From positions 124,001 to 188,000 of the forward strand of contig NZ_CALNVW010000030.1 of the NCBI RefSeq assembly GCF_940670765.1: 64,000 nt of DNA, given 5' to 3'. The position numbers were made by a program, and so were the translations under genes. The notes under the pieces were generated by a model. It had not been told where the DNA came from and ran no database searches. It was given only the letters and a program-made list of their open reading frames with translations. Source of the DNA: Streptomyces sp. A 4/2 (GTDB taxonomy: Bacteria; Actinomycetota; Actinomycetes; Streptomycetales; Streptomycetaceae). This document shows, piece after piece, positions 17,130 to 26,412 of the stretch (position 1 is its first letter; every line of letters starts with the position of its first letter).

Positions 17130-18383
17130 ATGAGCTCCTCCGTTCCGCGCTTCGGCGCCAACTACACCCCCAGCCAGGGCTGGTTCCACCACTGGCTCGA
17201 CTTCGACATCGACGCCGTACGCGCCGACCTCGACGCGATCGCGGGCCTCGGCCTCGACCACATCCGGGTGTTCCCGCTCTGGCCGCTCTTCCAGCCGAAC
17301 CGCACCCTGATCAGGCCACGCGCCGTCGAGCAGCTGGTGCAGCTCGCGGACGCGGCCGGGGAGCGCGGCCTCGACGTCGATGTGGACGGGCTGCAGGGCC
17401 ACCTGTCGAGCTTCGACTTCCTGCCCGCCTGGACCCGGACCTGGCACCGGCGCAACATCTTCACCGACCCGGATGTCGTGTCCGGGCAGGCCGAGTACCT
17501 GCGTACGCTCGCGGCTGCCCTCGCCGACCGGCCGAACTTCATCGGCATGACCCTCGGCAACGAGATCAACCAGTTCGCGAGCGGCCCCCACCCCGATCCG
17601 GACCGCATCTCGACCGGCCAGGCGGAGAGCTGGCTGCGCCGGATGCTGGAGGCCTGCGAGGAGGGCGCGCCCGGGAAGATGCATCTGCACGCCGAGTACG
17701 ACGCCGCCTGGTACCAGAACGAGCAGCCGTTCACCCCCGCGCACTCGGCCCGCCTCGGCGCCGCCACCACCGTGCACTCCTGGGTCTTCAACGGCACCGC
17801 GCAGCGGCACGGCCGGACCGCCGTGCCCACCGAGCACCACGGCGCGTACATGATCGAGCTCTCCAAGGCGTGGGCGCTCGACCCGCACCGGCCGGTGTGG
17901 CTGCAGGAGGTCGGCGCCCCCGCCCCGCTCGTCCCGGCCGAGCACGCCGCCGCCTTCACCGAGGCGACCGTGGCGAACGCGCTGGACTGCGAGGACGTCT
18001 GGGGTGTCACCTGGTGGTGCTCCCACGACGTGTCACGCTCGCTGGCGGACTTCCCCGAACTGGAGTACAGCCTCGGCCTGTTGACCAACGACGGGCAGAT
18101 CAAGCCCGCCGGACGGTCCATCGCCCGGATCGTCGAGGAGTGGCGCGGCAGGGAGAACCGTCCCGCGCCCCGCGCCACCGCCCTCGTCGTCGACGCGGGC
18201 GACGACGAGACCGCCCCCCGGCGCTCGACCTGCGCCCCCGGCGGAGAGTTCTTCGAGGCCTTCTTCCGGCTCACGGCGGAGGGTGTCCGCCCCACCGCCG
18301 TACTCGCGAGCCTCGCCGCCGACCAGGAGCACCTGGCTGCCCGGGGCATCACCGAGGTCCTCACCCCGGACCAGGTTCGCTGA
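17130..18383 (+). CDS. Clan GH-A glycoside hydrolase (GH5-like, probable mannoside-active)
   Basis: A 417-residue (beta/alpha)8 hydrolase without a signal peptide, so it should act on imported saccharides. The acid/base glutamate lies in LGNEINQF and the nucleophile candidate in WLQEVGAP, the NE...E arrangement of clan GH-A; IRVFPLWPLFQP is the beta-strand 2 region. About 60 C-terminal residues (after VEEWRG) look variable. It starts 49 bp after the permease gene and precedes GH38, suggesting beta-mannosidic or mixed mannose oligosaccharides. The exact CAZy family is not certain from motifs alone. Confidence 0.85.
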   Translation: MSSSVPRFGANYTPSQGWFHHWLDFDIDAVRADLDAIAGLGLDHIRVFPLWPLFQPNRTLIRPRAVEQLVQLADAAGERGLDVDVDGLQGHLSSFDFLPAWTRTWHRRNIFTDPDVVSGQAEYLRTLAAALADRPNFIGMTLGNEINQFASGPHPDPDRISTGQAESWLRRMLEACEEGAPGKMHLHAEYDAAWYQNEQPFTPAHSARLGAATTVHSWVFNGTAQRHGRTAVPTEHHGAYMIELSKAWALDPHRPVWLQEVGAPAPLVPAEHAAAFTEATVANALDCEDVWGVTWWCSHDVSRSLADFPELEYSLGLLTNDGQIKPAGRSIARIVEEWRGRENRPAPRATALVVDAGDDETAPRRSTCAPGGEFFEAFFRLTAEGVRPTAVLASLAADQEHLAARGITEVLTPDQVR

Positions 18384-18456
18384 CCGGTGACCTGCCCCGC
18401 CCTCGCACCACCGGTAGTACCGACCCGCACCCCCACTCACAACGGAGTACCCCCTC

Positions 18457-21400
18457 ATGCATGACGACCGCGCCCTGGTCGAAGGCCGCCTCAAGCGCGT
18501 ACTCGACGAGCGCATCCGCCCCGCCGTGTACCCCGAGTCCGTACCGCTGGACGTCGCGGTGTGGAACGCACCGGGCGAGCCCGTCCCCGTCGCCGAAGGG
18601 CTTGCCGCCACGCCCGAACCGATCGCGGTCGGCGACGCGTGGGGGGCTCCCTGGGGGACCAGCTGGTTCCGCGTCACCGGCACCGTCCCCGCCGAGTGGG
18701 CGGGGAAGAGCGTCGAGGCGATCCTCGACCTCGGCTTCGACGAGAACATGCCCGGCTTCCAGTGCGAGGGGCTCGTCTACCGCCCCGACGGCACGCCCGT
18801 GAAGGGGCTCAACCCGCGCAACCAGTGGGTCCGCATCGGGGCGCCCGTCAGCGGCGGCGAAGAGGTCCGGCTGCACATCGAGGGCGCGTCGAACCCGGTG
18901 ATCCTCGACTACCACCCCTTCCTGCCGACCCGGTTGGGCGACAAGGAGACGGCGGGCACCGAACCGCAGTACAAGCTGGCCCGGATGGACCTGGCGGTCT
19001 TCGACGAGACGGTGTGGCAGCTCGTCCAGGACCTGGAGGTGCTGGGTGAGCTGATGGCGGAACTGCCCGTCGACGGCGCCCGCCGCTGGGACGTCCTGCG
19101 CGCGGTCGGCCGTGCGCTCGACGCGGTCGACCTGCAGGACGTGAACGGCACAGCAGCCGCCGCCCGCGAGCAGCTCGCCGGTGTCCTCGCGTCGCCCGCG
19201 ACGCCGTCCGCCCACCGCATCAGCGCCGTGGGCCACGCCCACATCGACTCGGCCTGGCTGTGGCCGCTGCGCGAGACGGTGCGCAAGGTGGCGCGTACGA
19301 CGTCGAACATGACCGCGCTCCTGGAGGACGAGCCCGAGTTCGTCTTCGCGATGTCGCAGGCGCAGCAGTTCGCCTGGATCAAGGAGCACCGGCCCGAGGT
19401 CTACGCGAAGGTCAAGGAGGCCGTCTCGGACGGGCGGTTCGTGCCGTCCGGCGGGATGTGGGTCGAGTCGGACACGAACATGCCGGGCTCGGAGGCGATG
19501 GCCCGCCAGTTCGTGCACGGCAAGCGGTTCTTCCTCGACGAGTTCGGCATCGAGAACGACGAGGCCTGGCTTCCCGACACCTTCGGCTTCGCCGCCGGGC
19601 TGCCCCAGATCATCAAGGCCGCCGGGTCCAAGTGGCTGCTCACCCAGAAGATCTCCTGGAGCCAGACCAACAAGTTCCCGCACCACACCTTCCAGTGGGA
19701 GGGCATCGACGGCACCCGGATCTTCACGCACTTCCCGCCCGTCGACACGTACAACTGCTCGATGAAGGGCAGCGAAATCGCCCACGCGGCGAAGAACTTC
19801 AAGGACAAGGGCGTGGCGGAGCACTCGCTCGCGCCCACCGGCTGGGGCGACGGCGGGGGCGGCACGACCCGCGAGATGATCGCGAAGGCCGCCCGGCTGC
19901 GGGACCTCGAAGGCTCCGCGACGGTGACCTGGGAGACGCCCACCGACTTCTTCACCAAGGCGGAGGCGGAGTACCCGAACGCACCGGTCTGGGTCGGCGA
20001 GCTCTACCTGGAACTGCACCGCGCGACCCTGACCAGCCAGGCGAAGACCAAGCAGGGCAACCGGCGCAGCGAACATCTGCTCCGCGAGGCCGAACTGTGG
20101 GCGGCGACCGCGGCCGTGCGGGCCGGATTCTCCTACCCGTACGAGCAGTTGGACCGGATCTGGAAGACCGTACTGCTGCACCAGTTCCACGACATCCTGC
20201 CGGGATCGTCGATCGCCTGGGTGCACCGCGAGGCCGAGAAGACGTACGCCGCCGTCGCCGCGGAGCTGAACGGCATCATCGACGCCGCGCAACGCGCACT
20301 CGCCGGTGACGCGTCGGCCGGCTCGGAGCTGGTCTTCAACGGCGCCCCGCACCAGCGGAACGGCGTCGCGTTCGGCGGGGCGTCGGCGCCGGTGGCCGGT
20401 CCGGCGGCCCGGCTCACCGCGCGCGAGGGCGGCGGCTTCGTGCTCGACAACGGCCTGCTGCGGATCGAGGTCGACGGCCGGGGTCTGGTCGTCTCCGCGT
20501 ACGACATCGAAGCGGACCGCGAGAGCGTGGCGCCGGGCAGCGCGGCGAACCTGCTGCAGATCCACCCGGACTTCCCGAACATGTGGGACGCCTGGGACGT
20601 CGACGAGTTCTACCGGAACACCGTCACCGACCTCACGGACGCCGACGAGGTCTCCCCGGTCGAGGACGCGGGCACCGTCGCGGTGCGCGTGGTCCGCAGC
20701 TTCGGCGAGTCGAAGGTCAGCCAACTGCTGACCCTGGCGCCCGGGGCCAAACTGCTCGACATCGCCACCGAGGTCGACTGGCACGAGACCGAGAAGTTCC
20801 TCAAGGCCGCCTTCCCGCTGGACGTGCACGCCGAGCGGTACGCGTCGGAGACGCAGTTCGGGCACTTCTACCGTCCGACCCACACCAACACCAGCTGGGA
20901 GGCCGCCAAGTTCGAGGCGTGCAACCACCGCTTCGTCCACCTGGAGGAGCCGGGCTGGGGCGTCGCGCTGGTCAACGACTCGACCTACGGTCACGACGTG
21001 ACCCGCACCGTCCGCGCGGACGACGGCGGCACGACGACCACGGTGCGGGTCTCCCTGCTGCGTGCCCCGCGCTTCCCCGACCCGGAGACCGATCAGGGCG
21101 TCCACCGCTTCCGGCACGCGCTGGCGCCGGGCGCGAGCGTCACCGACGCGGTGCGTGAGGGCTACCGCGTCAACCTGCCCGAGCGGCGGGTGACCGGCGA
21201 CGCCGAGGTCGCCCCGCTGGTGTCGGTCGACAACGACGCGGTGGTGGTCTCCGCGGTCAAGCTCGCCGACGACGCGAGCGGAGACGTCGTCGTCCGTCTC
21301 TACGAGGCGGCCGGCGGCCGGGCCCGCGCCCGTGTCGCAGCGGGCTTCGAGGTCGCCGGAGCGGTCGCGACCGACCTCCTGGAGCGCACCCTGGAGGACG

Positions 21401-21486
21401 CGCCGCTGCCCGAACTGGCCGACGGCGCGGTGCGGTTGACGCTGCGGCCCTTCGAGCTGGTGACGCTGCGGCTGAAGCGCGGCTAG
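18457..21486 (+). CDS. GH38 alpha-mannosidase
   Basis: A 1009-residue cytoplasmic alpha-mannosidase of the Ams1/bacterial type. The zinc-binding GHAHIDSAWLWP is at residues 259-270 with H262 and D264 as ligands, and the catalytic nucleophile is D374 in LPDTFGF. The later HQFHDILPGSSI motif supplies another zinc ligand, and the C-terminal half is the usual beta-sandwich. Expected to release terminal alpha-mannose from imported oligosaccharides such as N-glycan fragments. ATG at 18457. It is the last gene of the operon and ends close to a strong hairpin. Confidence 0.96.
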   Translation: MHDDRALVEGRLKRVLDERIRPAVYPESVPLDVAVWNAPGEPVPVAEGLAATPEPIAVGDAWGAPWGTSWFRVTGTVPAEWAGKSVEAILDLGFDENMPGFQCEGLVYRPDGTPVKGLNPRNQWVRIGAPVSGGEEVRLHIEGASNPVILDYHPFLPTRLGDKETAGTEPQYKLARMDLAVFDETVWQLVQDLEVLGELMAELPVDGARRWDVLRAVGRALDAVDLQDVNGTAAAAREQLAGVLASPATPSAHRISAVGHAHIDSAWLWPLRETVRKVARTTSNMTALLEDEPEFVFAMSQAQQFAWIKEHRPEVYAKVKEAVSDGRFVPSGGMWVESDTNMPGSEAMARQFVHGKRFFLDEFGIENDEAWLPDTFGFAAGLPQIIKAAGSKWLLTQKISWSQTNKFPHHTFQWEGIDGTRIFTHFPPVDTYNCSMKGSEIAHAAKNFKDKGVAEHSLAPTGWGDGGGGTTREMIAKAARLRDLEGSATVTWETPTDFFTKAEAEYPNAPVWVGELYLELHRATLTSQAKTKQGNRRSEHLLREAELWAATAAVRAGFSYPYEQLDRIWKTVLLHQFHDILPGSSIAWVHREAEKTYAAVAAELNGIIDAAQRALAGDASAGSELVFNGAPHQRNGVAFGGASAPVAGPAARLTAREGGGFVLDNGLLRIEVDGRGLVVSAYDIEADRESVAPGSAANLLQIHPDFPNMWDAWDVDEFYRNTVTDLTDADEVSPVEDAGTVAVRVVRSFGESKVSQLLTLAPGAKLLDIATEVDWHETEKFLKAAFPLDVHAERYASETQFGHFYRPTHTNTSWEAAKFEACNHRFVHLEEPGWGVALVNDSTYGHDVTRTVRADDGGTTTTVRVSLLRAPRFPDPETDQGVHRFRHALAPGASVTDAVREGYRVNLPERRVTGDAEVAPLVSVDNDAVVVSAVKLADDASGDVVVRLYEAAGGRARARVAAGFEVAGAVATDLLERTLEDAPLPELADGAVRLTLRPFELVTLRLKRG

Positions 21487-21498
21487 CCCCGACCGGGC

Positions 21499-22458
21499 CT
21501 ACCGGAGCCCGTGGTCCCGCCCTCTGCCCGGGGGCGGGACCACGGCGTCCGGTAGCGGCGCCGCTGCGTCAGGCGGTGCCGCGGGCGGCGCAGCGGTGGC
21601 CGGCGCGGTCCGTCGCTGGACGGTGACCAGTGCGATCCCGCCGCAGCACACCGCGAGCAGTGCGAGCTCGGCCGCCGACGGAGCGGCGGCCGAGCCGAGC
21701 GCCCAGTCCCCGAGCCGCACCGTGAACGGGACCGCGAGCTGGACGGCCGCGGTGAAGACCGGGCCGCGGAGCAGGATGAGCCGGTGCTGCACGAGGTAGG
21801 CGGGGGCGTAGACCGCCGCGCCCAGCAGCACGATGCCGCCGGTCGCACCGAGGGACGGCGGGCGGTGCACCAGGGCGGGCAGGGACATCGGTACCAGCAG
21901 ACAGGTCGCCGCGCCGAGCAGTACGGGCAGTACGGCGAGCGGCGGCAGATGTGCGAGCCGGTCGCGGTAGAGGAACCCGTACACCGCGAAGGCGACGGTC
22001 GCCGCGCCCGCGAGCAGCAGGCCCATCGCGTCGATGTCGCCCGCGTCGGCGCCGAGCGCCGCGTACCCCGCGGCGGCTGCTGCCGCCACAGCCGCGCCGA
22101 GCACCTTGCGTACCGTCGACCGCTCCCCGAAGCAGACCGCCCCCACGGCCACCGAGGCGCACGGCATCAGCGCCACGACGAGGTTGGTGAGCGAGGTGCC
22201 GATGCGGGGGATGGCGAGGAGGGTGCCCGCCGCGTACCCGGCGAAGCCGAGCAGCCCCAACAGCCAGACGGTGCCGGGCCGGGCCACCGCCCGTCGCAGG
22301 TCGGCCCGGCCGGCGGAGGTCGAAGCGGCGACCGCGGTGAGCGCCGCGCAGCACACCGCGGTGCGGCCGACCGCGACGATCAGCGGGTCGGTCCCGGTGA
22401 CCAGGGACCCGGAGAGCAGCCAGGTACCGGAGAGCAGCAGCACCAGGGCAACCGGCAT
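21499..22458 (-). CDS. EamA/DMT-superfamily transporter
   Basis: A 319-residue membrane protein with about ten hydrophobic segments in two repeats, as in drug/metabolite exporters of the EamA family. Recognisable features are LVVALMPCASVAVGAVCFGE at the end of the first repeat, and VYAPAYLVQHRLI and TAAVQLAVPFTVRLGD in the second. The C-terminal 35 residues are Ala/Pro-rich and overlap the mannosidase terminator. I chose ATG 22458 (MPVALVLLLSGTWL), which begins directly with a helix and has AAAGG upstream. The substrate is unknown. Confidence 0.85.
   Translation of the reverse strand: MPVALVLLLSGTWLLSGSLVTGTDPLIVAVGRTAVCCAALTAVAASTSAGRADLRRAVARPGTVWLLGLLGFAGYAAGTLLAIPRIGTSLTNLVVALMPCASVAVGAVCFGERSTVRKVLGAAVAAAAAAGYAALGADAGDIDAMGLLLAGAATVAFAVYGFLYRDRLAHLPPLAVLPVLLGAATCLLVPMSLPALVHRPPSLGATGGIVLLGAAVYAPAYLVQHRLILLRGPVFTAAVQLAVPFTVRLGDWALGSAAAPSAAELALLAVCCGGIALVTVQRRTAPATAAPPAAPPDAAAPLPDAVVPPPGRGRDHGLR
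21509..21545 (+). terminator. Terminator hairpin after the mannosidase operon
   Basis: CCGTGGTCCCGCCC (21509-21522) pairs perfectly over 14 bp with 21532-21545 around a 9-base loop. It lies 23 bases past the GH38 stop and inside the 3' coding end of the convergent permease gene, so it could stop transcripts from both sides. Confidence 0.65.
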
Positions 22459-22639
22459 CAGGGAGCGCCTTTCGACAGAGGTCCGCGGTCGCCGGTCACG
22501 GCCGCCCGGCCGGATTCGGCCGGGCGCCCGGCAATGCGGGTGGCAACGACGCACAGAATAGTTTCGTCACCTGGTCACACAACAGTGCGCTGACAACGCG
22601 GCAGCTGTCCGTGCCGCGTCACCCGGAACACGCCCCGGG

Positions 22640-23638
22640 TCAGAACAGGCTGCGGTCGTCGCTCCGGGCGTCCTCACGGACGATGTACCGGTCGTAGAGA
22701 CCGGCGCGCGCCGTGCGCCGCCACGGCCTGGCCAGTGAGTTCACGATGGCGTCCGAACCGCACTCGATGTCGACGACCACCACCGACGGCGTCCCGTCCC
22801 GCGGACACCGGACGGCCCACTCGCCGTCCGGGGCGACCACCCCGGCCGGTGCGACCGAACTCTGCTGTGCGGGCACGGAGAAGCTGGCCCAGTAGCTGTT
22901 GACCGCGGCGTGCCCCCGTACTTCGGTGGCGAAGCCCGGGGCGCCGCCCGTCGTCGAGAAGAGGACGCAGTCGACGTCGAGCCGCTCGTACTCGCCGAAG
23001 ATCTCGGGGAAGTGGGCCTCCATGCCGAGCGAGCACCCGAACCGCACGGCGTCGACCTCGAAGGTGACCGGCACCGAGCCGGGCGTGTACATGTAGGAGA
23101 CCTTCGTGTTCGACAGCATGCGTTCGTCGTAGCGCGTCACCACCACGCCCCGGTCGGAGATCACATACAGACTGTTGTGCGGCCGGTTCGGCCCGGTGAG
23201 CCGGTGGGCCGAGCCCAGCACGGTCCAGAGCCCGAGCTCTCCGGCCAGTTCCGCCGTCGCGGTCAGTTCCGAGCGCAGCACCGTCCACTCGAACCGGTTC
23301 CAGTCCGCGGGCCCGACCCTGTCCGGGCCGTCGACGGACATCACCCGCTTGTCGGGGAAGCAGATGGCTCCCTCGGTGAAATGTACGATCCTGGCGCCCG
23401 CCCGGTGGGCTTCCCGCATCAGACCGCGCAGTTCCCGCCCGCTTGCGCGCAGTTCGGCGCTCTCGCGGGGGTCTTCGCGGACAGTGGTCTGAGCAACGGC
23501 CAACCGCACATGCTTCGTTTCCGGCATCACGTCTCCGATGGGATTCGACCGGAAGTGCCGGAGGGCAGTGGTATAGGACTGACCCGTTCTGGCGGCGCGG
23601 GCACGGACCCGGCGCTTGAGGTTCCTATGGGCTGTCAT
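22640..23638 (-). CDS. Carbon-nitrogen hydrolase (nitrilase superfamily) with basic N-terminal extension
   Basis: A 332-residue amidase/nitrilase-fold protein. The E-K-C triad is seen as FTEGAIC, RYDERMLSNTK and RFGCSLGMEAHFPE. It should hydrolyse a linear amide or nitrile in the cytoplasm. The first 30 residues (MTAHRNLKRRVRARAARTGQ then SYTTALRHF) are a basic segment of a kind that precedes several unrelated actinobacterial proteins; the hydrolase domain starts at about residue 43 with RLAVAQTTV. ATG at 23638 has GGAAGG five bases before it, which supports keeping the extension; an ATG 37 codons later would drop it. Monocistronic. Confidence 0.87.
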   Translation of the reverse strand: MTAHRNLKRRVRARAARTGQSYTTALRHFRSNPIGDVMPETKHVRLAVAQTTVREDPRESAELRASGRELRGLMREAHRAGARIVHFTEGAICFPDKRVMSVDGPDRVGPADWNRFEWTVLRSELTATAELAGELGLWTVLGSAHRLTGPNRPHNSLYVISDRGVVVTRYDERMLSNTKVSYMYTPGSVPVTFEVDAVRFGCSLGMEAHFPEIFGEYERLDVDCVLFSTTGGAPGFATEVRGHAAVNSYWASFSVPAQQSSVAPAGVVAPDGEWAVRCPRDGTPSVVVVDIECGSDAIVNSLARPWRRTARAGLYDRYIVREDARSDDRSLF

Positions 23639-24048
23639 CTGGCCTTCCACGCCCCGAACGGGAGCCCCCCAGCGACCACGCCCGAGACGATCGGACCAGA
23701 ACAGCGACCTGAGAACAGGATTCCCTCTGCCTTCGTGGAAGACCGCGCCGGGGGCGGTCGGAGAAGGTCGGGCGTAGGCCACGCCGTGAACATGGTGCCG
23801 TCGCGGTCGGCCGCCGTCAACCCGGCGCGACCGCGACGGCAACCTGCGTCATGACAGCAGCATATTTTTCGGCCGGACGTACGAACCCTCATACCAGAGC
23901 GGGACGTCGGGCGCGCAAGTTCGGCAACTGCGCACCGGGCGTGGCGGCGTGGCGACTACTGTGAGTGGCTGCTGATCAACAGGGAGCCGCGGCGGGTGAG
24001 TTGCGCCCCTGTCGGTAAGCCCTGGTATCCCACGTACCGAGGACGCTG
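23639..24048. promoter_or_regulatory. 410-bp divergent control region with a 13-bp inverted repeat
   Basis: No gene is supportable here. GCCGTCGCGGTCG (23797-23809) and its exact complement (23828-23840) flank an 18-base loop. Just beyond, on the minus strand, TATGCT near 23859-23864 in an unusually AT-rich stretch may be a -10 box for the hydrolase, which would put the hairpin inside a leader of about 200 nt. The right half must contain the conservon promoter, but I see no clear -35/-10 pair. Confidence 0.45.
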
Positions 24049-25986
24049 ATGTCTCATCTTCGCGCACCCGATGCGCGGACGGACCGCCAAGAAGGCGGAC
24101 GGCACGGACGGACGGGCACCCGCCCCGTTCCCCCGCCGGGCCCCGCCCCGGCTCCGCCCGCCGCCCGCCGTACCCGGTCCGCCCCGCCGACGCCCGAGGC
24201 CCGCATACGGCCTCAGCTGCTGCGCACCGCCATTCTCCCGACCGTCGTAGCAGCGTTGAGCGGCACGGCGGCCGTCGTCTACACGATCCACTCCGCGGGA
24301 GTCCCCCAGGCGTCTGCGCTGCCGGCGCTGCGGGCGGTACTCGCCGGATGCGCGGCCCTCGCCGCCGCCGCCATGGCCGCAGCGGCGCTGGGCGCCGACC
24401 GGGTAGCCAGGACGGTGCTGGACCGCTGCAACGCCCTGCGCCGCTCCAGCGCGCGTGGCCAGGTCGAGCTGCGCGCCGTCGTCGAGCAGCTCGGCCGGGG
24501 GGAGGAGCCGCCCGCCCGGCGGCCTCTGCCCTCGGGGTCGGCCCGGGGCGACGCCTTCGAACTGCTCGCCCGGGAACTGGCCCGGGCCCAGGAGACCGCG
24601 GTCGCCTCCGTGGTCCAGGCGGCCCGGCTCGCCGCGCCGTCCGCCGGGACCACGGTGTCCCCCGCGGCGGCGGTGGCGACCACGCGCGCCGGATCCCGTG
24701 CGCCGTCCGCGGACAAGGCCGACGAGCAGAAGGTCGAGGTCTTCGTCAATCTCGCCCGGCGGCTCCAGTCGCTGGTGCACCGCGAGATCCAGCTGCTCGA
24801 CGAGCTGGAGAACCAGGTCGAGGACCCGGAGCTGCTCAAGGGCCTCTTCCACGTGGACCATCTGGCCACCCGTATCCGCCGGCACGCGGAGAACCTCGCC
24901 GTGCTCGGCGGTGCCATCTCCCGGCGCCAGTGGTCCAACCCGGTCACCCTGACCGAGGTGATGCGCTCCGCCATCGCCGAGGTCGAGCAGTACCCGCGCG
25001 TCAAACTGGTACCGCCCATCGACGGCACCCTGCGCGGACACGCCGTCGCCGACGTCATCCACCTGCTGGCCGAACTGGTCGAGAACGCGACCGTGTTCTC
25101 CGCGCCGCACACCCAGGTGCTGCTGCGCGCGCAGCACGTCACCGCCGGGCTCGCCGTCGAGGTCGAGGACCGCGGACTGGGCATGTCCGTCACCGAGGCC
25201 GACCGGATGAACGCCCTGCTCGCCGACCCCGACCAGGTCGACGTCGGCCATCTGCTCCAGGACGGGCGGATCGGGCTGTACGTCGTGGCCGCGCTCGCCC
25301 GCAGGCACCGGGTCTCGGTCCGGCTGCAGGCCAACATCTACGGCGGAGTCCAGGCCGTACTCGTCCTGCCCGCAGGGCTGTTGGGGGCCGACCAGGCCGG
25401 ACTGCAGCCGTCGGGTGCTCACGGCCCCCAGCAGCTGGCCCGCCCCGAGCCGCAGCCACTGCCGCAGCCGGCCGACCGGGTGGAGGAACGGTCCGCCCCC
25501 GCCCCGTCCACGGACACCGCGCCCACGCCCGCCCCGCCCGCACCCGCCCGGTACAGCGCCGATCCGCCCACCGGCACCGCTCCCGCTGTCCACAACCCCG
25601 GACCCTCGCCGCTGCCGGTACGGGACACCCGGAGCGAGCGGCCCAATCCGGCAGCCGCGCTCCCCGGTGTCCAGCACGGTCCGCCGCCCGAGCCCGGCGC
25701 GCCGGGCCACCCCGCCCAGTACGACATCGGGACCGGCCCGAAGCTCTCCCCGGCGCTCCGCCCCGACCTGCCCAGGCGCCGCAGCCAGGAGCATCTGGTC
25801 CCGCAGCTCAAGGACATTCCCGCACCACGTGCGGACGAAGAACATCCGGCGGTCCACGACCCGGGTCTGATGGCGGCCTTCCAGCGCGGCATCAGCCTCG
25901 CCGAGGCGCAGCCCGAACGGGGGTTCGGCGACGGACCGCCGTACGACGAAGACGTTTTCAAGGAGGAGATGCACCATGGTGAGTGA
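24049..25986 (+). CDS. cvnA: CvnA-type sensor histidine kinase-like protein
   Basis: A 645-residue membrane-associated ATPase that heads a conservon. Two hydrophobic segments (about residues 62-85 and 89-112) anchor it. After them comes a nitrate/GAF-less linker and an HATPase_c domain at roughly residues 340-450, with ELVENATVFS as N box and DRGLGM as G1 box. The DHp-like region has HREIQLLDELE, lacking a strict H-box histidine context. Residues 455-620 are Pro/Ala-rich and disordered. CvnA proteins form a complex with CvnB-D like eukaryotic GPCR systems. The ATG follows ...GAGGACGCTG; the stop is past the CvnB start (11-bp overlap). Confidence 0.93.
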   Translation: MSHLRAPDARTDRQEGGRHGRTGTRPVPPPGPAPAPPAARRTRSAPPTPEARIRPQLLRTAILPTVVAALSGTAAVVYTIHSAGVPQASALPALRAVLAGCAALAAAAMAAAALGADRVARTVLDRCNALRRSSARGQVELRAVVEQLGRGEEPPARRPLPSGSARGDAFELLARELARAQETAVASVVQAARLAAPSAGTTVSPAAAVATTRAGSRAPSADKADEQKVEVFVNLARRLQSLVHREIQLLDELENQVEDPELLKGLFHVDHLATRIRRHAENLAVLGGAISRRQWSNPVTLTEVMRSAIAEVEQYPRVKLVPPIDGTLRGHAVADVIHLLAELVENATVFSAPHTQVLLRAQHVTAGLAVEVEDRGLGMSVTEADRMNALLADPDQVDVGHLLQDGRIGLYVVAALARRHRVSVRLQANIYGGVQAVLVLPAGLLGADQAGLQPSGAHGPQQLARPEPQPLPQPADRVEERSAPAPSTDTAPTPAPPAPARYSADPPTGTAPAVHNPGPSPLPVRDTRSERPNPAAALPGVQHGPPPEPGAPGHPAQYDIGTGPKLSPALRPDLPRRRSQEHLVPQLKDIPAPRADEEHPAVHDPGLMAAFQRGISLAEAQPERGFGDGPPYDEDVFKEEMHHGE

Positions 25987-26410
25987 AGCGCCGACCGCGC
26001 ACGCGTCCGATCTCGACTGGCTGTTGAGCGGGCTCGTCCAGCGCGTCCCGTTCACCCGCAACGCCGTTCTGCTGTCCGCCGACGGTCTGGTGAAGTCGGT
26101 GCACGGCCTCGACGCCGACAGCGCCGACCACATGGCGGCCCTCGCCTCCGGCCTGTACTCGCTGGGCCGCAGCGCGGGAGCCCGCTTCGGCGACAGCAGC
26201 GAGGTACGGCAGGTCGTGGTGGAGCTCGACTCCACCCTGCTCTTCGTCTCGACGGCGGGCTCGGGCACCTGCCTCGCGGTACTGGCCGGCCGGGAGACCG
26301 ACGCGGCGGTACTGGGGTACGAGATGGCGATGCTGGTGAAGAGCGTGCGTCCCTATCTGGTGACGCCGGCCCGCAGGCGGGCCGGCGCATCGAGTGCCAC
26401 GGGGCGCTGA
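25976..26410 (+). CDS. cvnB: CvnB roadblock/LC7-domain protein
   Basis: A 144-residue roadblock/LC7 protein (DLDWLLSGLVQRVPFTRNAV...LSADGLVKSVHGL), the partner of the CvnD GTPase in conservons and similar to MglB. It probably acts as GTPase regulator and scaffold on the membrane kinase. ATG 25976 has AAGGAGG nine bases upstream, inside the cvnA coding end. Full family length. Confidence 0.95.
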   Translation: MVSEAPTAHASDLDWLLSGLVQRVPFTRNAVLLSADGLVKSVHGLDADSADHMAALASGLYSLGRSAGARFGDSSEVRQVVVELDSTLLFVSTAGSGTCLAVLAGRETDAAVLGYEMAMLVKSVRPYLVTPARRRAGASSATGR

Positions 26411-26412
26411 AC

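Noticed and set aside
18361..21117. A long open frame (over 900 codons) antisense to the GH38 gene
   Set aside because: It is the usual high-GC antisense shadow; GH38 has complete family motifs in its own frame and the antisense product is repetitive and unlike any protein.
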